NCBI GenBank assembly: GCA_030323885.1
Contig: CM059193.1
Location: forward strand, 76,515,040-76,579,039
Reading direction: 5' to 3'
DNA from: Branchipolynoe longqiensis
Lineage: Eukaryota > Annelida > Polychaeta > Phyllodocida > Polynoidae
Length of the DNA stretch: 64,000 nucleotides
Below the pieces are notes generated by a model, which saw nothing but the letters and a program-made list of their open reading frames with translations, made no database searches and was not told the origin of the DNA. Below, one piece after another: positions 43,057 through 52,991 of the stretch; within the stretch, counting starts at the first letter, position 1, and each line of letters opens with the position of its first letter. The position numbers were made by a program, and so were the translations under genes.

Positions 43057-43143
43057 CATAGTCAGGGTCTATTGGCCGGGCAGTTGCATTATTCTGGTTC
43101 TTGTGTGATTCATTATTGTTTCTATTTTCGTTCAGATTTCCTC
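43057..43143 (-). CDS. Type II exon, copy 1 (Asn-rich)
   Basis: An 87-bp phase 1-1 exon: acceptor ATTCTTAACAG|GAGG after a good pyrimidine tract, donor TATG|GTTAGT. Encodes GNLNENRNNNESHKNQNNAT, then ARPIDPDYG. Asn/Glu-rich and probably disordered, with a conserved PIDPDY end. Joins in phase to type I copy 4. Confidence 0.68.
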
Positions 43144-43352
43144 CTGTTAAGAATGATAGTTGGAAAGGAATGGCATTATTAAGTTGGAGTGTAAAAAGTA
43201 TAATTGCTAACAAGTTACAAAGAACTTAAAAACAGTAGCTGGGAAGAAACATGACTTTATTACCGCACCAGCAGGAAGCTCAGCATGTAGGCTGTAATAT
43301 TTTAAGTAGTAACCTTTTTCATTGGTTTTTATCGCAGAAAGTGGATTGTGCA

Positions 43353-44027
43353 TGTTGACTGGAACATGGGTAATTGGCCACTCAAACTCGCATCCCCTGT
43401 CGTGATGCTAGGACGCTTTACTATATACTACATATCCCTTCGACCACTGAAACCTGAAAGGTGCCGCCACTGATCTTCGCTTTCTTTGTGAATTGTTCTC
43501 ACTGACTGATGTATTATTCTAACCTGGGTTAATCTCTTATATGTAACTCTTTGTTCTTTCTTATTGACACTGGACTGTTCTTTCTTATTGACTACCCGAA
43601 ACTCTGTGATTGTACGCATGCTGCCACCTACCGATTATTGTTATGGTGCTGTAACCAAGGCAATTGCCTTTTTAATTTGAATATCTAATCTTATTTATGG
43701 AAAATTCCAATTCTAACTGCGTAGTTTGTACCACTAGTGCCAGCCTTGTGCCTTTTGGAACTAACATGACCGGTGCCCAAATTTTGCTCCCGGCCTATAT
43801 AAGGCCGCCATCCGCAGACATTCTCACTTCGACAAGGAGCAGGGAGGAAACACTAAGGCCAGGATCGGCTAGACTTTAATTTGCTGTCCCACCCACCCCA
43901 CATGTTAATAGGGTCCCACATCTTAGGCCTTACATTTACACAAGATATATATACTTACTCATGAACGTCAAACCGACATGTCAGGGGAAAATAAATACCA
44001 ATTCTTAAACTAATATCGTGTGGTTCA
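43353..44027 (+). mobile_element. Solo LTR inside the type II exon array
   Basis: Bounded approximately by TGTTGACTGGAACATGGG and GTGTGGTTCA; TATATAA at 43796 and AATAAA at 43989 are in promoter/poly(A) order. Its presence accounts for the 1055-bp spacing of type II copies 1 and 2 against ~377 bp expected. No internal coding region, so it is a solo LTR or a small non-coding element. Exact ends and target duplication are uncertain by several bases. Confidence 0.55.
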
Positions 44028-44111
44028 ATTATTATTAGTGTGCGCATTTTAAAATACCCTCATTCCCAATGTGTTGAATAATGATGAGTAGCACAGAATT
44101 GTTGTACTAAC

Positions 44112-44198
44112 CATAGTCAGGGTCTATTGGCCGATCAGTAGCCTTATTTTGGTTCTCGTTTGGTTCATTATTGTTTACATTTTCATTCTGATTTCCTC
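44112..44198 (-). CDS. Type II exon, copy 2
   Basis: An 87-bp phase 1-1 exon with the same acceptor (CTTAACAG) and donor (TATG|GTTAGT) as copy 1. Encodes GNQNENVNNNEPNENQNKAT, then DRPIDPDYG. Confidence 0.7.
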
Positions 44199-44239
44199 CT
44201 GTTAAGAATGGTAGTTGGAGAGGAATGGCATTATTATTC

Positions 44240-44640
44240 ATATTCGATTCAATTCTTTATTTCAGACTCAGGATTATGGTAGTTACATAATTTGGTCCAT
44301 AGTAGATAGACATAAAAATTAATGTGAATATGATATAAGTAATAGTATGAATACTACCATACTAGCCAATATCAAAATGTTGATCTACATACAGTAGTTG
44401 GTACCAATGCCTCCATATGGCAGACGTAAATCTGAGATCACTCTCTTCTATTTTTACAAGTCCCTGTATTATAACATTTTCTGATTTGTCAAGTCCAGTA
44501 ATAAATTTGAATGTTAGATTCCTGATAACAGCCTGGAAGGCTGGCACATCAATATTGGCAAACAGCTGACTAGCACTGTGATACCTAGGTAGCCGGAGTA
44601 ATAACCTCATAATGTCATTATATGCTACATTCAGTTTTCT
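44240..44640 (-). mobile_element. 3' end of a CR1/L2-like LINE (truncated)
   Basis: The minus-strand frame gives LNVAYNDIMRLLLRLPRYHS, ASQLFANIDVPAFQAVIRNL and SAIWRHWYQLLY, matching the C-terminal region after RT in CR1/L2-like LINEs (KVAYNDxxRxLxxLPR). It interrupts the duplicated unit between type II copies 2 and 3 (host GCATTATT / TTCTAAGTGGGAG), adding ~400 bp. Confidence 0.75.
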
Positions 44641-44888
44641 AAGTGGGAGTGTGAAAAGTATCATTTCTAACAAGGTACAAAGAACGTAAAACCAGTATCT
44701 GGGAAGAAACATGACTTTATTACTGCACCAGCAGGAAGCTCAGCACGTAGGCTGTAATATTTTAAGCAGTAACCTTTTTCATTGGTTTTTGTCGCAGAAA
44801 GTGAATTATTATTAGTGTTCGCTTTTTAAAATACCCTCATTGCCGATGGCTTTAATAATGATGAGTAGCACATAATTGTTGTACTAAC

Positions 44889-44975
44889 CATAGTCAGGGT
44901 CTATTGGCCAGTCAGTAGCATTATTCTGGTTCTCGTTTGGTTCATTATTGTTTTCATTTTCATTCCTGTATCCTC
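44889..44975 (-). CDS. Type II exon, copy 3
   Basis: An 87-bp phase 1-1 exon; acceptor ATTCTTAATAG|GAGG, donor TATG|GTTAGT. Encodes GYRNENENNNEPNENQNNAT, then DWPIDPDYG. Confidence 0.7.
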
Positions 44976-44999
44976 CTATTAAGAATGATAGTTGGAGAG

Positions 45000-45432
45000 G
45001 AATGACATTATTACATTGGAGGGTAATAGATCACTCAAACTTATTCAGTAGTAATTATCTAACAAGAAACTGGGAAATACAGAAAACATGCGAATTAAGC
45101 ATCATTGAGAACATGGCTGTTATTTATATCGCTGTGTGATGTCAGCAGATCAAAATGACAAGGAAATTATAAGCTATGTTTGTCACTGAGTGTGGTGGTA
45201 ACGCAATCATGCGGCGGTGTAGATGGGTGGGTAGAAAAGCTAGTGTGGAGTGGTTGGCAGTCTGTTCAGGACTGAAGGTGTGTGGTGCTGGTGGAGAGCA
45301 CAGGCTTATATTTGTGGAGCCCCCCGCCCCCCAACACTTTTCCCCCTGTGGTTGTGGTTTGATTGGTCGTGTGATGTTAGACAACCAGGTGGATAAAGAG
45401 GCTGAGTTGAGGTCAGTTGGTGTAGTGATGAG
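45000..45432. other. No feature recognised
   Basis: A G+T-rich stretch (45180-45430) with a facing pair GGTGGAGAGC / GCCCCCCGC; no gene or known repeat visible. Confidence 0.4.
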
Positions 45433-45477
45433 CAGGGTTGTCAACATTGGAAAGTGAAAAACTGGAAGATCTTAAAG

Positions 45478-45815
45478 CTGTTTGTTTGTTGTTGTTTTAC
45501 GTCCTAGCAACATCTAAGGTCATATCAGGACGGGTACCGACTTGTGACAGTGCGCACTCATGGCAACTTTATAGTGCTGTCCCACTGGGAAACCAGGCCG
45601 CCGGCACCATGACCTGGTATCCCACTCAGTCACATTATCCTGACACTGAGCACACCAGTCTTTGCCCTATCCTAATAATGCCGAGCGCCTGGCTAGGAAG
45701 CAACAAGTATCAATTTTAAAGTCATTGGTTTGACTCGACAGGGACTCGAACCCACGACCCCACGATCTACCAGCACGGGAGACGGACGCTCTAACTCATT
45801 CGGCCATCCCGTCTT
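45478..45815 (-). mobile_element. tRNA-derived SINE, family B, full length
   Basis: TTTGTTTGTTGTTGTTTTAC to CATTCGGCCATCCCGTC. Flanked by TTAAAGCTG on both sides, a ~9-10-bp target duplication, so it inserted into the left tip of the TTAA-family MITE. Confidence 0.85.
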
Positions 45816-46172
45816 AAAGCTGCATGGTCCGATGAAATATCAAATTTTCAAAACCAAACCAATTATCTAGATTTGATTTTACATATCTAACTTAGATACT
45901 GATGCACTTATTAAGCATTTGTTTCTGCATAGAAGGCAATACTAAGTCAATTTAGCAGAACCTGTTACTGCAGAAGTCAATGGTCTCAGAGTTTTGGCAA
46001 GCTTGCTAAAACTAATTTTCCATGTTTGCACTCAAAATATCTCAAAACTTTACCATTTAAAATAAAAGTAACTTTGAACTAATCTATAGTAGATACTAGT
46101 GATCGATTTACTATATCTATCTCAGAAAAAATACAGAAATTGAAAAACCATCGGACTATGCAACTTTAAGGG
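45816..46172. mobile_element. piggyBac-like MITE, reference copy (TTAA duplication)
   Basis: Termini AGCTGCATGGTCCGATG and CATCGGACTATGCAACT, flanked by TTAA on both sides. The intact host copy at 34548 has a single TTAA (GATCTTAAGGG), so TTAA is the duplicated target, diagnostic of piggyBac-type transposition. Other copies or parts: 22540, 24485, 36400, 37863, 42155, 47985, 50100, 56800, 58122, 59565, 63870. Confidence 0.82.
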
Positions 46173-46271
46173 ATGTTATATTGGGGGATCTGGGGGTAGG
46201 CTACTCCCCCAGAAACTCTTTTGACAAATAATCCATAAGATTGATATAATATTACTATATTAATGGTATTG

Positions 46272-47594
46272 GAAAGAAGAGAGATAGCAGGGAAGATCTT
46301 CGCCAGGATCCTACTCAACAGACTATCTATTCACATAACACCTGGTGTAGTTCCGGAGTCACAGTGTGGCTTCAGAGGTAACCGGAGCACTGTGGATATG
46401 ATATTTTGTCTCCGACAGCTACAAGAAAAGTGCATTGAGCAGGACCGACCACTGTACATGGTATTTGTCGATTTCACTAAGGCATTTGATACAGTCGGGA
46501 GGACCGGGCTATGGCAGCTACTGAGGAAGTATGGATGCCCAGAGAAGTTCACAACTATGATCGAGGCTCTACATACAGGAATGATGGCGAACGTTAGTGC
46601 TGGAGGGGAAGTCTCGGAATCGTTTGGGGTTACCAATGGGGTCAAGCAAGGTTGTGTACTGGCCCCCACGCTCTTCTCCATCTTCCTATCAGCAATGCTA
46701 GACGAGGCTTTCCGAGACATGGGGGATGGCATCTATATACAGTCCAGACAGAGCGCTGACCTATTCAATGTCGCACACTTCAGAGCGAAGACCAAGACTA
46801 CTCAGATACTGGTGAGAGAGCTACTATTCGCAGATGACAGTGCACTGGTTGCCCACTCTGCTGAAGAGACCCAGAAAATAGTGGACGCTTTCTCCGATGC
46901 ATCAAAGAAGTTTGGCCTGAAAATTAACATCAAGAAGACGGAGGTGCTGTACCAACCCAACTCTACAAGAACCCGAGAGGAGGAGATCATGGTTGACGGA
47001 AACAAGCTGAACTCTGTTCCGGAATTCACCTATCTCGGATGCACTATATCAAGTGATGGACGCATTGATGCTGAGATACAGAGGAGGATGGCCAAGGCTA
47101 GCGCATCTTTCGGCCGACTACGCCAGAGACTCTGGAACAACCACCATGTGTCCATTCGGGTCAAAGGTAAGATCTACCGCGCAATCGTGCTATCCACCCT
47201 ACTATACGGAGCCGAGGCCTGGACAGCGTACAGACAGCAGGTGAAAAAGCTGCATGCCTTCATGATGCGACATCTGCGTTCAATCATGAGGCTAACCTGG
47301 AAGGACAAAGTGACGAATAAGGAAATACTCGAACGGATGGGGCTGCCCTCTATGGAAGATCTTCTGATCAAAAAGAATCTCCGGTGGACTGGACACCTCA
47401 TGAGGATGTCATCAGACAGGCTACCAAAGCAGATCCTCTATTCTCAACTGTCTTCTGGCTACAGAAAGAGAGGGCGCCCCCGTCTCCGGTTCAAAGATAC
47501 TATCAAGAGAAACCTGAAGCTGAGAGACATTAAGACCGACTCATGGACACAACTCTCACAGCAGAGAGCTAAATGGAGAGCAGCAGTCAAGTAA
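46272..47594 (+). CDS. Reverse transcriptase of RTE-like LINE (partial, open frame)
   Basis: About 440 codons uninterrupted. The apparent ATG at 46263 lies in the target duplication, so the true N-terminus (endonuclease and RT fingers) is missing. RT motifs in order: QCGFRGNRSTVDMIF, FVDFTKAFDTV, NGVKQGCVLAPTLFSIFLS, ELLFADDSALVAHS (FADD catalytic pair), LKINIKKTEVLYQP. The C-terminal region has RWTGHLMRMSSDRLPKQI and RKRGRPRLRFKDTIKRNLK before the stop. A frame this clean indicates a fairly young insertion. Clade (RTE against related groups) is from memory of motif style. Confidence 0.85.
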   Translation, partial: ERREIAGKIFARILLNRLSIHITPGVVPESQCGFRGNRSTVDMIFCLRQLQEKCIEQDRPLYMVFVDFTKAFDTVGRTGLWQLLRKYGCPEKFTTMIEALHTGMMANVSAGGEVSESFGVTNGVKQGCVLAPTLFSIFLSAMLDEAFRDMGDGIYIQSRQSADLFNVAHFRAKTKTTQILVRELLFADDSALVAHSAEETQKIVDAFSDASKKFGLKINIKKTEVLYQPNSTRTREEEIMVDGNKLNSVPEFTYLGCTISSDGRIDAEIQRRMAKASASFGRLRQRLWNNHHVSIRVKGKIYRAIVLSTLLYGAEAWTAYRQQVKKLHAFMMRHLRSIMRLTWKDKVTNKEILERMGLPSMEDLLIKKNLRWTGHLMRMSSDRLPKQILYSQLSSGYRKRGRPRLRFKDTIKRNLKLRDIKTDSWTQLSQQRAKWRAAVK

Positions 47595-47639
47595 TGAAAG
47601 CAGTCTTTGTCGCATCGCGACCGACAGCATGATGATGAT
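46272..47639 (+). mobile_element. RTE-like LINE, 5'-truncated, with 11-bp target duplication
   Basis: Flanked by TAATGGTATTG at 46261-46271 and 47640-47650; the empty site is seen at 34700. The 3' end is a GATGATGAT repeat, as in RTE-type LINEs, rather than poly(A). Confidence 0.85.
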
Positions 47640-47769
47640 TAATGGTATTGCAGGGTTGCTAACATTGGAGAATGAAAAACCGGAAGATCAGCGTACGGTG
47701 ATGATGGGACAACAAATATCATACTCCTTACGGCAAAACCATAAGGGTTAGTAACCTTGATGATGAGCC

Positions 47770-48750
47770 TTATTGTCCCCTGTGTCATAGCAATGACCAC
47801 GAATGAGCGTCCTTCGCTCATTCTCTCCACTGAGGACATGCTCAACAAATTCATTGCTATAATTACATTTCATTTCAATAGAATTAACTAAGCTAAATAG
47901 TTTCATACTGAATGTCACTTTTCTTTTCACAGACTAATTTATCCAAGTCACATTTTAAATAGCCTTCTTTTCGGATTGGGTTTAAATTGGCATAATCCGA
48001 TGCTTTAGAGTCTGCCATGTTTAAAAAATAAATATATCGGGTTCATCTTTATAATGTACTTTTGTTTAGTTTTGGAGTAAATTTGATTAAGACTGGCTAA
48101 CGTTGGAGATAACTGAAGCGAAACGATGCTACATAAACTTGGTGTGTACACCAAAACACAGGACATCACATAGGCGTGTATGACATGTAATAGCGATAGG
48201 TTCTACGAAACCGACTTAATATTCCTTCTGTATAGCAATACATGTATGTTTAACGAATATCCAAGTTGAATATGTACGATCAAATGTAGGCAAGTGCTTT
48301 GGTTTAGAAAATTGTAATGTTTCATTGGATTATGGAACTTTGAAGATCTGGTCATGTGATTGTTACCATGTATTCTTTACCTGAATATTCAATTTTAATC
48401 CTAATCAAAGATCACACTCAGAAAGGTGGGGTATTTTGGCTCCACCCTATAGGTTGGGATTGGTCTGCCCAGCACTCTGAGAACCCAGACCGAGTACCCT
48501 GTGGTTATTTACAATAGTTTGGTGACATCACACAGCGAAAGGGAAGATTGAACTTACATAGGTTATAACTTTATAAGCATTACTCAGAAACCATCAAATT
48601 TTCTTTAAGTGATAGTAGGGTTTGCACTACTTTCCTAAGTTCATAAGTATTCCCTAGCATACATCAGCTGGGAGTTATTATGGCTGAATGACACTAATAA
48701 TCAGTTTAATCACAAGAAATTCTCATACCACGGTTGGGCCCTAAATAACT
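47770..48750. other. TTAA-family MITE (47985-48346) and otherwise featureless DNA
   Basis: A diverged MITE copy: GGCATAATCCGATGCTTTAG at left and TTCATTGGATTATGGAACTT at right. The rest shows nothing recognisable. Confidence 0.6.
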
Positions 48751-48767
48751 CCTAGAGAATAGATCCC

Positions 48768-48985
48768 CATGCCATCACCTCTGCCAATTTGGATTTCCAC
48801 CGCTGTGTATAACTTACAGCAAAGGCCAGTTGCTCTCGTATCATGTCTATGTGGTGTGGGAGGTTAAAAAACCCTTGGGTCGGTAGCAGTGTAGGCTTAG
48901 GCTTTCTATCGACCAACTGTCTAATGGTGAAAACAAGTCTATTCAGACTTATCCGTGATAGGCAGTATAAATCTTCCAAGAAGCC
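48768..48985 (+). mobile_element. SINE family C lacking its tRNA head
   Basis: CACCGCTGTGTATAACTTAC, GTGGTGTGGGAGGTTAAAAA, CTATTCAGACTTATCCGTGA; no box A or B. Confidence 0.8.
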
Positions 48986-49132
48986 CGTTTCAAGCTACAC
49001 ACATGATTGATTTGATTAAATCAATTAAGAATAAGTACAGTTGTTGTGGTGTTGTCACAGCCACGTTAATGGAAAAGTGAGCAGTCTCCTTTGTCCAATA
49101 TCGCCTGAATGATGACGTGCTCGGGTACTAAC

Positions 49133-49173
49133 CATACTTGGGGTCTTTAATTCTGGCTGTGCAGCATTGTTCA
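49133..49173 (-). pseudogene. Type II exon, copy 4, truncated 5'
   Basis: Donor TATG|GTTAGT and C-terminal codons TARIKDPKYG align with the ATARPIDPDYG end of the other copies. Upstream sequence changes to GTAACATGGGTAATTTG, the start of LTR-like DNA, and no acceptor follows, so the exon seems broken by an insertion. An undetected acceptor further upstream remains possible. Confidence 0.5.
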
Positions 49174-49440
49174 TGTTGGGGCGGTAACATGGGTAATTTG
49201 ACACGCGGGACCGAATCACCCGCTACTCTATGGCAGCCGAAACTGGCGCCACCTATATTCTCTCCCCGTAACTACACCGCCGCCACTGCCACCTGGCGTT
49301 TCGGGCCTGCATTGCTGACTTGAGCACCGAGTAGCTCACTTTCGCCAGTGAGCCCGAACCTGCCACGTGGTTACTGCAAAGCCAGTCGTCTTTTCTTTCT
49401 CAGCCGTCCCACCCACCCATCTGTAAGAACTCAAGGTTGA
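49174..49440 (+). mobile_element. Possible LTR-like insertion
   Basis: TTGGGGCGGTAACATGGGTA resembles the start of the 43353 LTR, and CCGTCCCACCCACCCATCTG near 49410 resembles its GTCCCACCCACCCCACAT. The right boundary is not clear. Confidence 0.4.
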
Positions 49441-49569
49441 GCACTGGGGATGAACACCTTAGACATTTCAATTAAGAACTGACTTAACACAACAAGAATA
49501 CCATCTCGAGATAACTGATAACCAATAAAACCCAACTTATACCGATTCGTGTCGTGCGTTGATAATTAC

Positions 49570-49653
49570 CCTGGGTTAGATTTGGATCGCTGGGGTACCT
49601 TTGTTCATTGTCCATCAGTGTACTTGGATTGTTGTCCCAGTCATAATCTGGTT
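49570..49653 (-). CDS. Type III exon (probable channel N-region)
   Basis: An 84-bp phase 1-1 exon: acceptor CAAACCATAG|AACC, donor CCAGG|GTAATT. Encodes PDYDWDNNPSTLMDNEQRYP, then SDPNLTQ. It starts with PDYD, the sequence with which type II exons end (PDYG), suggesting a shared origin. Most 5' exon found. Confidence 0.55.
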
Positions 49654-49699
49654 CTATGGTTTGTCGAGATGTGTAGCAATGAAGTAAGGAGTACATTCA

Positions 49700-50650
49700 G
49701 AGGGATATCAGTCTCTACTCAGCATCAATGAATACAGTGCTCTCATCATGTCCCATCTAAATACAATTCACGAAGCTCAAACTCTTAGTACTGACAATCG
49801 ACTTTATTTCCAGAAAGGAGTATCATATTAAATGATAAGCATCAACAAAATAAGGTGTAAGTCGAACTTAATAGATTTGCAATTATAGTTACGATATGTA
49901 CGCTGTTGGTGTTCTTTGATTATTACTTCTTTAGATACACCTATCAATATTTGTACAAATTTGTGCTGACAATTATTAATTAAACATTGGATTGCCTCAA
50001 ATATTCTGATGAAATTATATTACATATATTATCCTCACACCGTATTGCAATTCAAGATTTAAAAAAAAGCTATGACATATTTCTAAGGTTATATACCTAT
50101 TAAAGTTGCATAATCCAATAGCTTTGAGTATCTGTCATTTTTCTGAGATAAACTTATTAATTTAATTGATTGTTATAATCTGCCTCAATTTAGTTTGACG
50201 TAACTTTTATTTTAAATGGGTAACTTTTTAAATACTTGCAGTGCAAGCATGTCAAATTAATTTGCATCAGCGAAGCTTTCATGAGCACGACTGGGAGGTA
50301 ACCACCCACAGCCTCACTTTCTTTCTTGAATTTATATTTTCTACTAAAATTACCCGAAAGTTAGCAAATCAAAAGCGATGCTAACATTTGTTCTTTATTT
50401 TCTTTTTTTAAACACGAACATTTTCATCCTTGCAAAATGTGATATTTTAAAAACAGATTTCTCCACTTTCAAAGAGACTGCGCGTAAGATTTATTTGTGT
50501 TTTATAAGTTTGCCTACTGTTCCCCACCACAGGAAGAAAATGAACACATACCATCACGGTGGGCCAGGTATCCTAAGGACTCGACCGATTCTGTCAACGA
50601 ATTTCTCACGTCCCGCTTCGCTAAATAGAAAGTAAAACTGGGAACATGCC
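49700..50650. other. Mostly featureless, with a partial TTAA-family MITE
   Basis: 50100-50250 carries ATTAAAGTTGCATAATCCAA and the following block of that family; its right half is missing. No exon seen. The frame starting at 50378 has no recognisable feature. Confidence 0.5.
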
Positions 50651-50652
50651 TC

Positions 50653-51415
50653 AGGCCGTATGCGTGGGGTGGTGCTAGGGCCCTAACCGCGGCTATGGGG
50701 GCACCACACGGCTAACGGTGGAAAATCCGCATGCATGAGCCGGTGCCAGGGCTAGCCGCCGACCATAGCCTAGGCTAAGCTACCCTGCTTTCAAGTCAAG
50801 TTTAACTGCTAGCCCTGCCGGTTAGTGTGCATGTGTGGGTGTCAATCTATTCAATGCTATCATATTTGACAGAATTACATACTCAATAAGTGAAATTTTC
50901 TCAAATTAACCCTAAATTTGAACCGATATTAACGCCGCCGCCACATTGGCGGTGATATTAATATTGTCGAATCAACGAATGTAAACTAAACAAATCGCCG
51001 CCGCCGCCCACAGTGCTCAGCAATAGCAACTGGCTGGTGCCCGGCGGTGTTAGGTACTGATTAGGCCCAAATCTATTCAATGCTATCATATTTAACAGAA
51101 TTACATACTCAAAATGTGAAATTTCATTAAATTAACCCTAAATTCGAAGTGATATTAACGCCGCCGCTAAATCGGCTGCGATATTAATACTGTCGAATGG
51201 ACGAATTTAACCAAAACAAATCGCCTCCGACCAACAGGCTCAGAGGGATTTCCCAAACCTATAAATAAGTACACGGTTAGCTATCCGGACCGGTTTGGAC
51301 ATCGGTGCATACGGCTTGACCTAATTCACCAAGGCCCTGCTAGCCACGGATAGCTAACCCAGAGCTAGCGTGTAGCACTGGCTACGCGTAGCACCAGCCC
51401 ATGCATACGGCCCCT
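50653..51415. mobile_element. MITE, TIR GGCCGTATGCRTG, relative of 33286-34186
   Basis: AGGCCGTATGCGTGGGG at left; CCCATGCATACGGCCCC at right. The interior repeats TCTATTCAATGCTATCATAT and ATTAACGCCGCCGC twice in direct orientation (50849, 51073), where the relative has them inverted. Confidence 0.75.
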
Positions 51416-51419
51416 GGTG

Positions 51420-52435
51420 TGTATATGTATATATTTATATATGTGTATGAAGTCATAATTTATCTGATTTTAAATTGTCGCAAATTTACACCGATTCCAA
51501 TTTAAAATATTAAAAATCCAATACTACATTTCTAGGTAACATAACGTCTAAATGAACTTTCTACATGAGGATAAAGATCATATGCATTTAGAAACGGGAT
51601 ATAGAAGTGCCAAGCACCTGATTAACCATGTGCTTATGTCTGTGCTACCATGTCAAATAGATTAGGGCAGAAATAGCAACATGCTTGTGAATTTACACTA
51701 GAAATCCAAGAGAGAGAAATCATAATCAATGTCTGCAGCTGTATACACCTTATTGTTTCTTTGAATATAAAAAACTAGAAACGTGTACTAACATGGTGAG
51801 ATAAATTCTATGTTTAATAAGATGTATGTTTAATATGTCGATTCTCACGTGACACTGTAATTCAAGAAGATACAGATATATTTAGTTGGCCAAGCGTATC
51901 GATTAAGGACTAAATGGTAGTATGACACCAAAGCCGGGTTGTACCAATGTAAAGTCGATGCTGTTGGTCCTTGTGACTTATGTCACAAGAACCTCTGAAG
52001 TGTCAGAGTTGGAGAAAGGTCGGATTGGACAAAAAATGGTCGCAGATTGTTCGCACACATCTTTTAACATCATATTGAATGTCAGAAATGGTTTATGTTC
52101 TTCATAAGTGGCAGAAAAAGGTGATTATAAATTATAAAAAAATTTTATGATTCGAAGTCAGAAGACCTTATCCATTAAAATTGTTAGATATTAAGAAATT
52201 ATTAATTATTGGTTGGTGGATTCAACAAGGTGATATAGAAACAACATAGAGATGTAAACTTCTTTCCTCGCTGCATTATTGGGACACAGGTGGTAAGAAG
52301 TGGAGGGGCGGAGTACATTATAAAATATTCCAATATTCGGCAAGGGGGGAATGCAAATGTTCTATTACTGATTGGTGTATGTGACCAGGTGCATATAAAA
52401 TATATATTATATATATAAATATATATATATCCCAC
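51420..52435. other. AT-rich DNA without recognised features
   Basis: No exon, SINE or inverted termini seen. Confidence 0.5.
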
Positions 52436-52449
52436 TCAGGCACCACCAA

Positions 52450-52450
52450 C

Positions 52451-52494
<44 letters not shown>

Positions 52495-52507
52495 TATATA
52501 TATATAG
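52450..52507. repeat. (TA)n microsatellite
   Basis: About 25 TA units with one interruption, touching the end of DIRS-like element 2. Confidence 0.95.
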
Positions 52508-52592
52508 TATAGTTATACAAATCTTACCTGGGTATAGATGATGAATAACTGTTGTTTTCCCGAGGTATAAGGCTCGGATAGATGTGGGCTAG
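52507..52592. repeat. Right terminal repeat of element 2
   Basis: TATAGTTATACAAATCTTAC, TGTTGTTTTCCCGAGGTATA and CTCGGATAGATGTGGGCT are complementary to 52732-52815. Confidence 0.75.
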
Positions 52593-52731
52593 GGAGAAGG
52601 AAGCAGATCCGGGTCCAGCAATCTTTACCTACTTATTCAGGATAAAAATGATCTTTAATACAATGGATACTATGATTTTTCCGTAATGGTACAATAACGG
52701 AATAGACGTGGTAGGGTGTGGTGGGCGGGCC

Positions 52732-52860
52732 GTAGCCCACGTCTATCCGAGGCTTATACCTCGGGAAAACAACAGTTATCCATCATCTATACCAAGGTAA
52801 GACTCGTATAACTATACTATTTTACCTCGGTATACAGCCCCAGGCTAGCCTCAGGCTAGC
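52732..52860. repeat. Internal complementary region of element 2
   Basis: AGCCCACGTCTATCCGAGGC to GACTCGTATAACTATAC pairs with the right terminal repeat. The following TATTTTACCTCGGTATACAG should be complementary to the missing left end. Four GGCTAGCCTCA repeats follow (52845-52872). GGTGGGCGGGCC lies beside it at 52720-52731, as in element 1. Confidence 0.7.
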
Positions 52861-52991
52861 CTCAGGCTAGGGAGACCTTTACATAATTCATTTTTATCCT
52901 TAATATCATTTTATTCTTATTATTAACATGTTTATGTGTCATTGTATTAGTAATTGTAATATTCAAAGTTTTTTGTTCTCACCTATTCTTG

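Larger units (their letters stand above)
45433..47760. mobile_element. MITE of the GGTTGCCAAC family holding three nested insertions
   Basis: CAGGGTTGTCAACATTGGAA at the left and GGGTTAGTAACCTTG at the right match the 34513-34881 element. Between them sit a SINE, a TTAA-family MITE and a LINE, whose junctions can be read against the intact copy. Confidence 0.75.
7799..49653 (-). other. Gene model: CNGK-like potassium channel (minus strand, partial)
   Basis: Exons in 5'-3' order: 49653, (49173), 44975, 44198, 43143, 39063, 37149, 36305, 35073, 30806, 30343, 29311, 25654, 24063, 22348, 20577, 15257, 7939 (5' ends). From 30806 down, all joins keep phase and give S1-S6, a GYGD pore, the C-linker and the start of a CNBD. 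CNGK channels are K+-selective, cyclic-nucleotide-opened, four-repeat proteins known from sperm of sea urchin and fish; the GYGD filter in a CNG frame is the reason for this call. This window would hold one repeat. Upstream exons are assigned by strand, phase 1-1 symmetry and in-phase joining to exon A; the link is inferred. No start codon, promoter or 3' end is seen. Confidence 0.65.

Noticed and set aside
44362..44712. 116-codon minus frame as a host exon
   Set aside because: It is the C-terminal tail of a CR1/L2-like LINE interrupting a duplicated intron unit.
50378..50635. 85-codon plus frame with a hydrophobic start as a secreted protein gene
   Set aside because: Signal-like start only; no splice support, no recognisable domain, AT-rich random-looking codons.
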